Shown here one piece after another: positions 37,700 to 49,912 of a DNA stretch of 64,000 nucleotides; position 1 is the stretch's first letter, and the number at the start of each line of letters is the position of its first letter. The position numbers were made by a program, and so were the translations under genes. The stretch comes from Andrena cerasifolii (taxonomy: Eukaryota > Arthropoda > Insecta > Hymenoptera > Andrenidae), in assembly GCF_050908995.1 (NCBI RefSeq), contig NC_135126.1:4278001-4342000 (forward strand), read 5' to 3'. Under the pieces are notes generated by a model. It saw only the letters and a list, made by a program, of their open reading frames with translations, searched no databases and was not told where the DNA came from.

Positions 37700-38340
37700 T
37701 TTACGAGGCACGAGAGAATCGCCTCTCCGCGTTCATCCCGCCGTTACAAAACGAGCGTGTGCAAGCTGGAGAGGGAAGAGGGCGGGGAGAGGAGGGAGAG
37801 AGCGAGAAATCCTGATGGCCCAGGCAATAGGAAACAATGGTCGAGCGAAAAACAAAAAGATCATCCCCCTTGCGCCCGGCCAGCTCCCAGTCATACGAAG
37901 TGCTCCTCGTTCTCCGATAGACTTCAATTATGAGCTTCCCGGGCATAAAAGAAATCTCAATATTACTGACAAATTTGAAAAGTTTCATAATTGATTCCTC
38001 GCTGGGCTCTCTCGGCCCTCGCCGTTTCCCCTTCGGAGGGAACGAGAGAGAGAGAGCGAGAGCGGAGAGAAGCACGAGAGGGTGAAACCGGAGAGAGACT
38101 ATCGAGCACGAGCCGAGGGGCGAAAACAGGGATGTAAGAGGACAGAATGAAGAGCAGAGGCAAAAACAAAGGCCCCCTCCTCCACTCTTGGCTGTTCGAT
38201 CGAAAGGATTGACGCTTCAACTTCCGAGATATTCTCCAAAGAACTGACACCTTTGTCTGCCCTGGTGAACGGGCGCTTCCGCGTGCTTCTTTTCTCTCGG
38301 CGCTCGCTCGTCCCATCTCGAATCCAGCGAGCGAGAGACA
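37700..38340. promoter_or_regulatory. Cluster of GAGAG/CTCTC motifs
   Basis: Roughly a dozen GAGAG or CTCTC pentamers lie within about 640 bases. They include an alternating GA run at 38044-38056 and the purine stretch at 37768-37808. In insects such clusters are bound by GAGA-factor-type proteins and are common at promoters and Polycomb-regulated elements. No transcript or initiator is evident here, and simple GA repeat expansion explains part of the signal. The regulatory role is therefore inference only. Confidence 0.25.
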
Positions 38341-39544
38341 GCTCCTATTAACCAGAATTTCGAACGGAATGGCACGGTAATCTTCGAGTGCCTTTGAATG
38401 CGTTGCTTGAGAATATTACTGTTCAGTTGCGCGAGAAACGGTCGGATGAAAGGGGCAAATGTAAAAGAAAGATGAAGGGCGAGGGCTAGTATTGGGGACA
38501 CATAAATGCTTAACGACAACGAAAAACTAACTGCAAGCGAAGTCCATATTGCAGTCTAGAGATATCGAAACTTTTCTGAAAGAAATACAAGACCTTTCAG
38601 ATAACAGCTCCGCATCCCATAGAAAGCACCGTGAAGGGGATGATAGGAAAATCGTAACGACGCCGAGAGGAATGCATTGTACCGTCCGCCTTCAGATTTA
38701 TCGTGGTAATTACGAGAATGTAATCGATGGTCATTAACGTTTCGTTATGGCCACCATACGTCGCCGCAACGATTTTTATTAGCGTCCAATTACCTCAGTA
38801 TCCTTCCTAAAATAGTGCCTTCTCACGACACAGGTCGATTGTTTTCCAAGAAGGACTATCTGTAATTCACTTATATTGCTCATCGATATCCCCGATGAAA
38901 TTTTCAGAAGAATCTTTCCTCCAATCGTTTAACAGATCCCAGTGGCCGATGTAATTATTTAAAAGCAAATATTCCTCCTTAATGAGTCCAGTGCTTGAAA
39001 TAATATTTTCAAATGATTACGTTCATATTCCTTCGCGTTAATTTGCATTAACGAATCTACTATCATTTCTCGTTTCCTTCGCATCACTTTTTAACGGCCT
39101 CTTGCCGGCACTTGAAAAGTTTCCTCGCGATTTCTCTGAAGGACGGGCGGTAATTAGGACGAGCCTCGTATCTCTTCAAGAACCGGAAGTCCTGCGGGTT
39201 ATCAAACGGCCCTCGTGCTTCCTACCCAACACTGTCACTTCGACCCAGCAGTGATCTCGTGGAAAAACCCTTTTGCTCTAATTTCGTGGACGAATGACGA
39301 AATATTTTTTCGAAATTTTATATTATCTTGCATATTCCATCGAATATAGAAATACGTAGCATTTACAATCGATGGTACTACAAACCCCAATTGTTTTCTC
39401 TAAGATAATAAAATAATTGTCTTCTAACACGTTTCCCCAGGAAATCCTCCACTTCCAATGCTTTTTAATTTACACATAATTTCAAAGGTATCTCGGAATC
39501 AGCACATGAAGCGGATATCATGTTTCCCAATCGTCCAAGAATAT

Positions 39545-39798
39545 TTAAGGGGGTATTCCACTTTGAACGGTCGACAAATTTAGCTGCTTTTAAATTTTGT
39601 TTTCAGTAAATACAACATATAATGAAATAAATCTTTTTGGTATTTATTAAACACAAACTAAAAATATTCTTTTTATTTTTTTTTGGAATAATATAAGAGT
39701 AGCTTAATAAGTACCCAAAAAGATTTATTTCATTATATGTTGTATTTACTGAGAAAAAATCCTTAAAAATTGCTGTTCAAAGTGGAATATCCCCTTAA
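39545..39798. mobile_element. Foldback MITE with TTAA at both ends (254 bp)
   Basis: TTAA stands at 39545-39548 and 39795-39798, consistent with a target-site duplication. Inside, GGGGGTATTCCACTTTGAAC faces the minus-strand reading GGGGATATTCCACTTTGAAC. The whole element is nearly palindromic, with arms of about 120 bases. An exact 37-base match pairs 39604-39640 with 39715-39751. There is almost no loop and no open frame. TTAA targets are typical of the piggyBac superfamily. The classical piggyBac tip reads CCC after TTAA, however, whereas here GGG follows, so the superfamily is left open. Confidence 0.93.
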
Positions 39799-40144
39799 CG
39801 ATATTCCTGTACATTTTCCTTTGGGCCCCGAACAATACAATACTCGCTGCTCTAAGAATCTACCACCTCAATTTATATCCATCAGATATCAATCCACGGG
39901 TGGCACGATACGGCCCAACTCCCTGAAGCGTGAGCAATAAATTTTACAATTTAAATCGAGGCATTTCTTACCCTTCAGCGCGCGTCGCGAGGGAATTCGC
40001 TGGGAGGCAGATATCTTCAATGTAAGGAGACGAGGATATTTCGAGAGCTTGGCCTCGGTCACGTTTCCAGTCCGCGTGTCCGTCACGTATGCATATCTTG
40101 GGACACCGTACTGAAACTACCCTTGTGTCGACCATCGGTGACCG

Positions 40145-40229
40145 CGTCCCCGCCCTCCCATCACTCTCCTTCTCTCTCTCTCTCCTTCTCTCGCCCTCGT
40201 CCACCCACCCCTCCCTTCCACCCCCTCAC
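40145..40229. repeat. Pyrimidine tract with (TC)n core
   Basis: The core is an alternating TC run at 40171-40184 inside about 85 bases of mostly pyrimidine. On the minus strand it is GA-rich. It is a simple-sequence tract. Confidence 0.85.
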
Positions 40230-43200
40230 GGCCACTCCCGTGGGATCGTAGAACCGAACGTACGTGGTCAACGCGGGCCAAACTGTCGGCGAAGTTACGT
40301 AAAATAGTTAGCGACACTTCCAGCTACACCCTCGTCCCACCCCTACGCCAATCCCCCTAGTCGACCCCCGCGGTACTACCTACGGACAGGCAAGCAATGG
40401 TACGGACAGGCTGCCTGGCGCCTCGAGAGTAAAAGGAAGACGACCGATGGAAAGAGGAAGGGCGCGGGAAGCGTACGGTATCCTGTCTGTTCGTCGCTGA
40501 TGTATGGCCAGCACGGGGACCTTGCACCCTGCCTGAGATACAACACGTACGTGACCGATACGCGCGATATACCTAGGTCCACGGATAGCGTTCGTTCTGT
40601 ATACACTTCATTGCGAGACATTGTACACGCGTACCACGGTGTTTGAACATGGGACGAGGAAATACTTGACCCGGAGTGCAGGTACACGTTTCTGTGACAG
40701 CTTCGGAGAAGCTGATTTCGATCGCTCGTAAGGTATAACGAGGACTTTGATGTTTACGTGATTGAAGGGCTTGGGAAATGGGCTGAAAAGGGAGCGTTAA
40801 ACGTTTGTATTCAGACTGGTTTCCTTTTATCAAATGATACTCTTTTAGTGCTATTCACGGTTCAAACACTCTTTTAGCCATCTCCGTATGTAATCTGTTA
40901 TGTAGCTCAATACCAACAGATGGGCTACTTCCACTTAGAATGAAAGTTACAAATTGTCTGACTTATCATTGATATTTCTCCTTGGAAAGGTACAAACGTA
41001 AATCACTCACCCCCAGTATATCCTAAACTCATTTGGACTTCCAATTCATTAAAGCGACAGGCTAATCGAACATTGGCCCGAGTCAACGCAGACCTCGCGC
41101 CATCTTTCCATGGAAAACATCTAGACTGTAGAATTCTAGAATCCAAGTAATATTCCGGTACCATTGATTTCAGTGGCGACCAAGGACCAGAGGTTGGACT
41201 CGTCTAAGGATAGTGGCGCTTTGAGAAAATTCTGTGGACCAGGGAACGGGCGAAAGCAGAAAGAGAGGCACGAAGACCCGGGAACGAAGCGGACAGAAGC
41301 GAGTTAATTGCCAACTCGTTCGTAACGGGACGCAAGGCCTTGGGATGTCGGTTCTCCTGGTGCCGCTTGTGTTTCTAGGACGCGGTCCACCCTCTCGCCT
41401 CTTCCCTTCATATCCCCGTTGTTCCTAGGAGCTCCGTAGACTGGCTCGAAACGCCCGGGGCAACGGTGGTCCCGGGCACCACGAGCACAACTTGGCTCCC
41501 ACCACCCCGACAGAACCATTTTATTCCATTGACTATAACGCGAAACTTACTTGGCCGGGCACTAACCGTTGCTGCTACCGCTACCATTGCTTCCTCTCTC
41601 ACCCTCTCACGCTCTCCCTCCCTCTTATCCCTCCTTTCGGTTACATGCACATTCCCTCTCTTTCATCGCCTTTCGTCTTTCTCCCCCTCCCTCTACCGTC
41701 CCTCTCTGTCTGGCAGCGACGCGGAACCAGGCTAAACAACAAGTTCAACGGTACCGTTGTACCTCCATCTCCCGAGGATATGCCGGAGCCCTGCGAGAGG
41801 AACCGCCGAAGGTGCATGCAACCCTTTCCACGACCACGACGCTGTAGGCGGACTTCCACATCGCTCTCTTTCCACCCCCGAGCAACGCGATTCCACTCGC
41901 GTGTATCGCCTCACTGACTCCATAAGCTGATCGTCCAATGCAATCCCGAAATCCCTATGGCACGTGTGCGTGGAATGATATCGCGTGCTACGGGCAGTAT
42001 ATTATTTGGTAAAATTCGAGATAATGCAGGGTTGACAATTTTGAATACAGGTGATTGAAACGATGGTGATACGATTGGATTGAAGGACGAAAGAATATAA
42101 GAAAATATTATTAGGGACTAATTAATATCTGCAGGGGGTGGTTTGGAGTGATAGCCTGATAGTGTTTCGTAGGATGTGGTTAATATTCCATTTTGTTAAA
42201 CTGGGATATTAAGTGTTGACAGAAGTTTACCAAGTTATGATAGAAGATGTAAAGCTTGTCAGGTATACGTCACTTCATGAAGACCGACAGATCTCCCAGA
42301 TGGATTCTGTAGTTGATCTCAAATCAAGAAGTTACCTTTAAAGTTGAAGACTGATCTTCCACGATCCCGGAATATGCGCCGTGGGATATCTATCAGAAGA
42401 GAATATACAGGAAGACGTGTACCGATTTGGAAATTTAGTGAAGTCGTTATCAGGATAAAGACGAACATCTCAAATGAAATTTGTATGAGTGGAGAGCTCT
42501 TTTTATCTAGATGTATATAAAGTGGACGATACTGCATTGTTTATTTTAACACGGAGTCTAAAAGTACTGCCAAAAGTCATTGCGAAACCTCGTACACATT
42601 GCAAGTAATTCGACAAGCAGAAGGAAAACATTTCCATCGAAAAACAGTTGAGGATATAATAACATTTACCAAGTATACTCCAAATAAACACGATAAAAAA
42701 TTTGCACTGTAACGAAAGAAACTGTGACGTATAAAAACAACGTATACCTACAACAGATTTCAAATGTTTATTCTCAATATTCCTTCAATCTCGCCAGCAT
42801 ACTTGATGCATTTCACGATGACGTAATCACGGCCCGCGATTCGAGCAAGTATGCGAACTTGGGACAGAGTCTTCGGCGGAGTACAACGGGACTCTTCATT
42901 TCCACCGCCACGGAGGAGTCTCGAAACTTTGGTATCGAGCCGGAGCAGGGTCTTCGCCGAGCGATATTCAAGGTCGATTGCTGGCAAGGTCAGGCACAGC
43001 GCGGACAGATAGGTCAAGGATCGCGACGGAGAAGGCGCGAAAGAGTCGCGGAAAAGAAAGGATCCGGGGGAATAAATACAAAAGACGGATAGTCGGTCAG
43101 CCAGATGGAGAACTTTCTCGGGGTCTTACCACCCCCGTTAAAATATTTTTTACGACACTTTCCCCGGGGGCGAGAGCCGGCCGACCAGAGCCGAGGTTAC

Positions 43201-46041
43201 TGACAGTCGAACTCCGTGCCGAGTTTGCCAAGTTTCGCCATTAGACACGGTTAAAACTTTGTTCGAAACACTTTCGTCCGCGTGCCGTCCGCGACCGTGA
43301 AATAAGCGTGCTAAATTCTGAATATTTTCCTCCCCGGCCATTCCGCGGCCCCCGTCCCGCGAGTCCCAATGCCCTGGGCCCCCCGAATTCGACCGCGCCG
43401 TCCCCGATACCCACGCTCCAGCCTCCTGCTCCCGCTACCCTCCGCCAACCCCCATCCAGCCAACTTCCGTACGATTCGAATACTAAACTTGCCGGGAATG
43501 AATTTATGTAGTCGCTAATTTACTTTGGGGGGACGTAAACGATCCTTGAATTGAGCGTATCAAGTGGAAGATGCTAGTTGCGAACAAAGTTACTCTCATT
43601 CGGAGCTCCCGAGAACTTTTTAGCAGCGCCCTGCTGGATGCAGCACGGTTCTTTCTGCGTTTCCACAGCTGTTTTTTTCCCCCCGCAGAGAAGCCTTAAT
43701 TGTGGTAGATTTTTCATTCATCACTGGTACAGGTGTCTCTCGAGCAAGAAACATATCTACTCGTGATTGTGAGAAATACTTGTTCCAGCGTGTGGCATCC
43801 TTTCTTTCAGACAGCCATATTTTTGTGTAATGGTGCACGTCAAAGTTTGTACTCCAACTTTGCGCGTGATGGATGCTGCCGGAGGTCCAGTGGTATCCGG
43901 CGTCAAATGTCATCCGTCATTCGTGTCCCCTTACAATTCACCTTCGGCCACTTTTCAATAAGGGCCGGCGCGCTCCTTCATAGCCGTCTATAAAATAGCG
44001 TTCTCGAAAGAGTCACAGGATAAAATACCGAAGCACCAGCGCCGTGTGTTTCGTACGGCTGTACTTGTTCCATTGTACCGACCCCTCCTGTGCTATAAAT
44101 ATTTTACGTGTCATGATTTACGCACACCACGATGACCATTGCGCCATTCCCCCCCAGTTTCATGTGCCTTTTTTTATTCTCTGCACGGGCGGCGGTGTAT
44201 TTCAGAAAATGGGGTAAAAAGCGACGCTCGTATGTATTTTTTACTTCAGCTGTTACAGGTTTCACGCGACAGTGTCGTGAAATCGTAATCAGTTTCATTA
44301 AGATGGCTATTTGAGCGTCGCAATACGTTTCACGTCACAGCCTCTGCCATTCCGTTGACTTTCTCAGAGACTGGTTACGGTATGATGTTAGCTGAAATCG
44401 GCGCACACCGATTATTAACAGAGGTGTTCTCAGAAACGAGGGAAGGCGGTATTTCCACGGTGGAGGGCTAATTGTCGTCGAACGAAAGGTCCGAGGGGGT
44501 GACCGCATCCCCCACGGCATCAACACGGTAAGGCACTCAAGCTCGGTCGTCTTTTAACTCGTGTAGCGCGCATTCCTTCACCGTACGAGAGGGTTAAATG
44601 CGGAGTTACTCCCCCTTTAAGCCTGTTATATGTCTCGAGGGGGTAGTCCGGGCCTCTTTCCTATTTCCTGCCTGGCTGCAGAAACCAAACGACCTTCGCG
44701 TCTTACACACATGACCAGCCAGATTTCAGAATGATCGACGGAGACAATTGGGCGATAATAAATAACGATCGACAGAAATTCAATGAACGTGTAGCCCAGC
44801 GAAAGTTGGACATCAGAGTTCGAACTTCGGGTTCATAAATTGTTGAATGTTCTTAGACTTGATTATCTGTGAAGCGAATAGCACATCTATCTTTGTTATT
44901 TTTGACTGGATAAGATAGAGAGCGACAGCACAGTAGTATTTGTCACTGAATTGAGACCTGACCCAACTTCCAGGGACGCTCGATCTCTGCCGTTGCACTG
45001 GACTATGGATGATCGTAGGGATGGCGAAATCATAAGAATGTCTCCAGAACTAGTAAGTAATGTAGTGTCTCCACGTATACGACCGGTGGCTGCGCTGTGT
45101 CCGGCGAAAACAAGCCGTTTCAGGATCGCGCAAACAAATAAGTCAATAAAACGATCCCATCGAGCCATTAAAATTGAGAGCACAGTGTCAAATTGAGGGG
45201 AAATTATTTACGCGGAGGGTGATTTTCGATGCCATTCAGTTTGAAAATAGTAGACGATCTTGCTCAGGTGGTGGTACGAACAAAAGCATAAAGACGCTAT
45301 GACAATTTTTCATGCATAGACAATTTTAACGCGCCAAATTTTCAATACGCTAAAACTCCTTTGCAATAAGAAGGTTGAATGACTGAAAGTTTTACTGCAA
45401 GACTACACCCATAGGAGGACCTCTGGTGTCTCGGCTGACCCCACGCATATCTAGATCACTTATTCTGTATTCATTAAAGATCAACTAGCTTTAAAAATTA
45501 GAAGAAACAAGGAACGTAAATACTATTAGTACTTCCAGATAGTAATCTACTACACTACCCTGGAATGTTCTAGTATAAAATCCGAAGTGCCCCGCGATGT
45601 ATTAATTCCTCGACACCTCAAGATCTCCATATGTAACCTGATAAGCAAAACCAATCTGTACAGACAAATATACAGATCGATTCAAAGAACCATGCAAGAT
45701 CACCACGATACATCAAAATGTATCATCCTTCTGGTATAGATGTTGTTCCACGCTGCGCGTCATCGGTACCAGGACGCAGAGCATCCAGTACACTGATCCG
45801 ATTCGATAACTTCGTTTCCCTCCGGCTGAATAATTTGCGCCGGGCATTTAGCTGCGCAAGTGCTCCCGCCCCGGTGATCAGGCCATCTAAACTATCGAGC
45901 CTGACGACGATTAATCCAGTATATCGCGCACCGTTGGGAATCATTAGTCGTCGCCGGTTCCGCCCTAAGGACCATCAGTAGGACCAGTATCGGTCGTCGA
46001 TGCCGGGAAGGTGGCTTCCAACCGAAGGAAGTAAGGGCCAT

Positions 46042-46074
46042 GGGGGAGGGGCGGGTGGATGGGGTCGTGGGGGG
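46042..46074 (+). other. Dense G-quadruplex-capable tract
   Basis: Five or more G-runs (46042-46046, 46048-46051, 46053-46055, 46061-46064, 46069-46074) are joined by loops of one to five bases. The motif is clear from the sequence. No nearby gene gives it a role. Confidence 0.8.
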
Positions 46075-47169
46075 TGGCCTATGGGCGATGCCTCGACTGG
46101 ATTAAAGGCGCATTACACCGCTCCAAAGGGCCCCTAATTAGATCCGGAAAGAAGCAAAGGGTTCCCCGAGTCGCGTAACTCGGTTTACCGAAGGGAGAAC
46201 CCACCTCGGCTCTCCTGGCATTAACGGCTTTTGCGTCCGCCGAGAGACGACCTTTTACCACCCCCTTTCACCCTCGTCTTCAGCGATCCACCGATGACCT
46301 CGCCTACTTGCCCATCAACTGGAAACGCTGTCGATTAATATCGACGGGTTCCCGTTCACCGACTCTTTCACCGACACCTGTTTGAGAGTCCCCCGTCAGG
46401 CAGCCTCGGGGCAATCGTTAACCATGGGGGAATTCTAACGCGGCTCGGGACCTAATTCTACTTCGCGATGCTCGCTTGGAATTTATCTTCATTTGGGAAT
46501 TCGGGGAACAAGGTTGGAGGTTGTGGAACACGATACATCTGCAGATGAAACTTGGCTGACGTTGTGTCTTCGATTATGAGTATCGTTGGCGGAAGAATTT
46601 CTGGTCCACTTGATTTGTAATGCAGCAGATTGCGTAAGACCTGTTAAGCAAAGCTTTGCAAAAGTTTGATTGCAACAGACGTCTGTTCGGGTGCATACAA
46701 AAGTGAGCTCGTTTGATCGGGGAAGACTCGCGAAATCGAAACCCCCCGCGAGCTTTGCCAGGCTCGTGATCGGGGATACTTCAGCGCAGGGCACAGCCAG
46801 AGAAATACTCCTTTTATCGGGCAAAGTTTGAACCATTCGGTTTTATGGGTGCCGAGCTAAATACACGTAAGGACTAAGTCCGCTCTTACGCTTCAGCCTC
46901 TGATATGAGGGGGTCGGGGCCGAACGGATGAGCGTGCAGTAGCTGCCGTAAGTGATTGGCAAACAGACCGACCGGTTTTTACGACGTTGCCCTCGACATC
47001 TTTGTCCGTAACCTCCAATGGTTTCGTTCACCAAGTTGTCTGCTGATCAGCATCGAACCGCATAAATCTGCTGAAGTTCGTAAACCTTAAATATCGGTTG
47101 CGCAACGTCTCTTTCATTACTGCCACAGTGGCACTGAAGATTAAAGTAAACTCGAAGACCAAAGAAAAA

Positions 47170-47932
47170 TTATCCTTCAAGGAATTCTTCAAGAAGAGAC
47201 TTACCTAAAAGCCTCCGAAGATCTCCGGTTATCCCTAACAACCAATAATCCGACATCAGCCTGTAAAACACAAGGAAACGGTTCGTTCCATAAAATATGA
47301 AAACACGTGCTCGCGTGACGCCTAGTGGAAGAGCTGGAGGCGCTCGTGTGCACCTGCTCGTAGGGGAAGAGGCACGAAGCATCCGGACACGTACGGCGCG
47401 GAACGAAATATCCTCTGGCGCGCCTTGGCAACGGGGTAAAAAAAGGAGCAGAAGAAAAGAGTAAACGGAAGAAGAGGTAGAAGAGGCACGGAGAGGCGTA
47501 TCTACCGCCCACGTACATACCATCCAGAGGGTTTTGGCGGATCCTGGGCGTTCCTGGTACCAGGCTGGGAGCCCAATCGTGGGTTCGAGGTTCGAAAGCT
47601 CGGCCGGCGCACTGAGGACGCCGACGCCCACCGTCCTCTCGATCCACCTTGTGCAGGGCCGTAGCGCGCACGGAGTCGCGCAGGCGAAAAACGCGCTGAC
47701 CTCGATACCACCACCCCCACCCCCCCTTGTGCTGGCCACCCACCGCCCGCCGCCACCTCTCTGTCCCGCCGTTGCCCTGCTGTCGTTCTAATTCTCGCCA
47801 CCTATGTACACACGTACGTAGAACGATTTCAGAAGCTGCAAGCGGCCCGTCGCGTCTCTCTCGCCGTGGACGCTGATATGGTTGCTCATGAAATCTCGTT
47901 CCAGGTGACTTTTCGTGATGGCGCGCACACAC
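47170..47932 (-). other. Overlapping minus-strand open frames, coding status unresolved
   Basis: Frames of 243 codons (47201-47932), 189 codons (47170-47739) and 99 codons (47502-47801) overlap in different minus frames, and 47534-47791 is open on the plus strand. The longest begins MCARHHEKS and is Arg-rich, with a hydrophobic Phe/Leu patch in the middle and no domain I recognise. The interval is GC-rich and contains C-runs (47713-47726). Because several frames are open together, composition is the likely cause. A single exon within it cannot be excluded. Confidence 0.1.
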
Positions 47933-49900
47933 GTAGCCACACTCGCGACGCCCGTCCCGAATACATTACCCGCTTTCACTTTGCCGGGAATATCGAAGAC
48001 GGACCCGACCGACTGCTCCGACTACTATATTGAATTTCTACTTTTAATTCTGACGCCAGCCAGCGCGCTTACCCGACTTTATAAATAAGAGAAGCTCCGG
48101 GGCTGTATACCCCTCCCGCGCGATGCATTTTCGCCCTTGGTCTCTAGCACAAAGCCGGCTGCCCGCTCGATGGGGATTTTTAGCTGTGGGATGCAGCGGC
48201 CATTAGTGTAATTCCGAAAGGTGTTCCATTAGGTTTTACGGGGCTCGTGACTGACGAAGGCCCTCGAGAGTAATTCGACCCGCGTTTAATTCGCCCGATA
48301 AGTTGAAAACTCTGAAGCGGTTTTCAATGCGGTAAGTACACACTGAAGGAGATTTAAAGTTGCCCGATAATTTTCAATTGGAGTTTATAAATTTACGGAA
48401 ATCCCGCTCATTAAATGCTAAGCCGTACCCCTGCGTGCCTCGTATCCTCGCGAAAGATACCTACACGTAAACACGTGCAATGGGGAGTCTGAAATAATCC
48501 GAACGAAACTCCGTTATTCAGAATATGTACCTACGTTCATATTATTCCACGTGTACCGCATACGCGTCTGTTATACGAGATATTGTCAAGAAAGGAGTTA
48601 TGCAGACGTGTAAACGAACGGAGACAACAGGTTACCAAGAATGGATCTTAATCGATTCTGAATCGCGCCTTGCATCCTTCCAATGAATGAGCCCTGAAGT
48701 GGAGGATCCAGCGTCGAAGAAGATGGAAAGCCATCGAAGACAGCTCTTCAAGACAGCCCTGTTACTAGAACATTAACTTCCGAGGGCATACATCCTGGAA
48801 AGTTCTCGCGCGAGCCGATTCGTTCGCAGGAAAGTTACTTCCCCGTAAACAACAAGTAGTTACCTACTCGAGAAACGTTCTGGTAGACTACTTTCGTCTG
48901 TGAGCCAGCCGTGTACGTACACGGGGAGCCGTGGACGCGTAGAGGATGTCCGCGAAAACTGGAGCTCGTAAACCAGCGACGTCCCCGTCAGAAAGTCGAG
49001 GGAACTTAAGGATCGCGGAAGAGTAGAGGTCGATTTTCGCATTTTCGAAATGCATTTAGCCGTACGACAGACAATACGACTCAACGATAGTCGTGCTTCT
49101 ACCTTAGGGTAGCTCGTAAAGATTTCGGATATCCAAACGTTCACGTAACGTCCGCCGTGGTAACGGTCGTATTTTCGTCGACGGTCTAGATACTCTGACT
49201 ATTCTAAGTAACTTTGCCGGTGACTGAAATAATCACGCGAAATATATTTCTAGCCTCGTGGATTTTGACCGATGATGGACCTGTGACTTCGATCCAAATT
49301 AGTTTCTGTAACAGTTGACTTTGAATATTGTCCGTAGTGTTGTTTAAAATTAGTGTATTGCATTGCCTTGCTCTTATTTTCAAATACTGACCACTGGCTG
49401 CCATATGGTTGACATATACTACTTGCAACGATTGCCCACACGGCAGCGGCGTCCTGCGTGTCTGACCATATACTGCCTTCTTTCACTTACTCATGCCTTG
49501 TACCTACCGCTACGACTTTTTAAATGTACGACTGACAAATAATCTACGTACAATTTCCTACGAACTTCTTTAAGGACAGTACCACAAGTATCTCCAAAGA
49601 ACGCCGCGAAATCCCATATCACCTGACGATAATCAGTGAACGCGATATGACGCTGGGAATAGAAAGAAGTAGACGTCGATGGTTCCGGTAACGATGATCC
49701 GCGATGGTGGTAGTTAGGTACGAAGACCAGGCCGCGTGAGGGTGCGACGACCATCAGTCATTATTTTCCGCAACATTTAGCAAGCACTTCAAACTGTTTC
49801 GCGCTCCCTGCTAGGTCCGCTATCCTGCCGCGGGTCCAAAACTTTCTCAAGTATGTGCCATAGGAGCGAACAGCGTGCTGCTCTCTTCCGACGTTCACCC

Positions 49901-49912
49901 CTCTCTCTCTCT
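49901..49912. repeat. Short (CT)n microsatellite
   Basis: Six CT units lie in a longer pyrimidine-rich stretch (about 49880-49950). Confidence 0.8.

Larger units (their letters stand above)
35245..39544. other. Noncoding DNA with a GAGAG-rich interval
   Basis: No gene is recognised. The section 36660-37000 is AT-rich with A-runs, T-runs and a 16-base palindrome. The section 37680-38520 is GA-rich and open in several minus-strand frames, whose translations are Arg, Ser and Glu rich and low in complexity. The section 38760-39540 is ordinary AT-rich sequence. Confidence 0.55.
39799..47169. other. Noncoding DNA, no gene recognised
   Basis: Overlapping frames at 41234-41940 come from CT-rich low-complexity DNA. 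The section 43310-43470 is C-rich with a Pro-rich plus-strand frame of 67 codons and resembles a small GC island. Between 45718 and 45981 both strands are open, without a known domain. A minus-strand frame at 46489-46836 (115 codons) also has no domain I recognise. AT-rich sections at 42000-42780 and 45200-45720 hold nothing I can name. Confidence 0.55.

Noticed and set aside
41234..41940. Many overlapping frames on both strands, up to 141 codons
   Set aside because: They arise from CT-rich low-complexity DNA with few stop codons; the translations are Ser, Pro and Leu runs.
43310..43500. Pro-rich plus-strand frame
   Set aside because: It is the translation of a C-rich block; no start, splice or domain support.
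45718..45981. Frames open on both strands, with peptides that look fairly ordinary
   Set aside because: Neither strand gives a recognisable domain, and simultaneous opening suggests composition.
47581..47597. tRNA B-box-like gggttcgaggttcg
   Set aside because: No A box, acceptor stem or anticodon arm could be placed around it.
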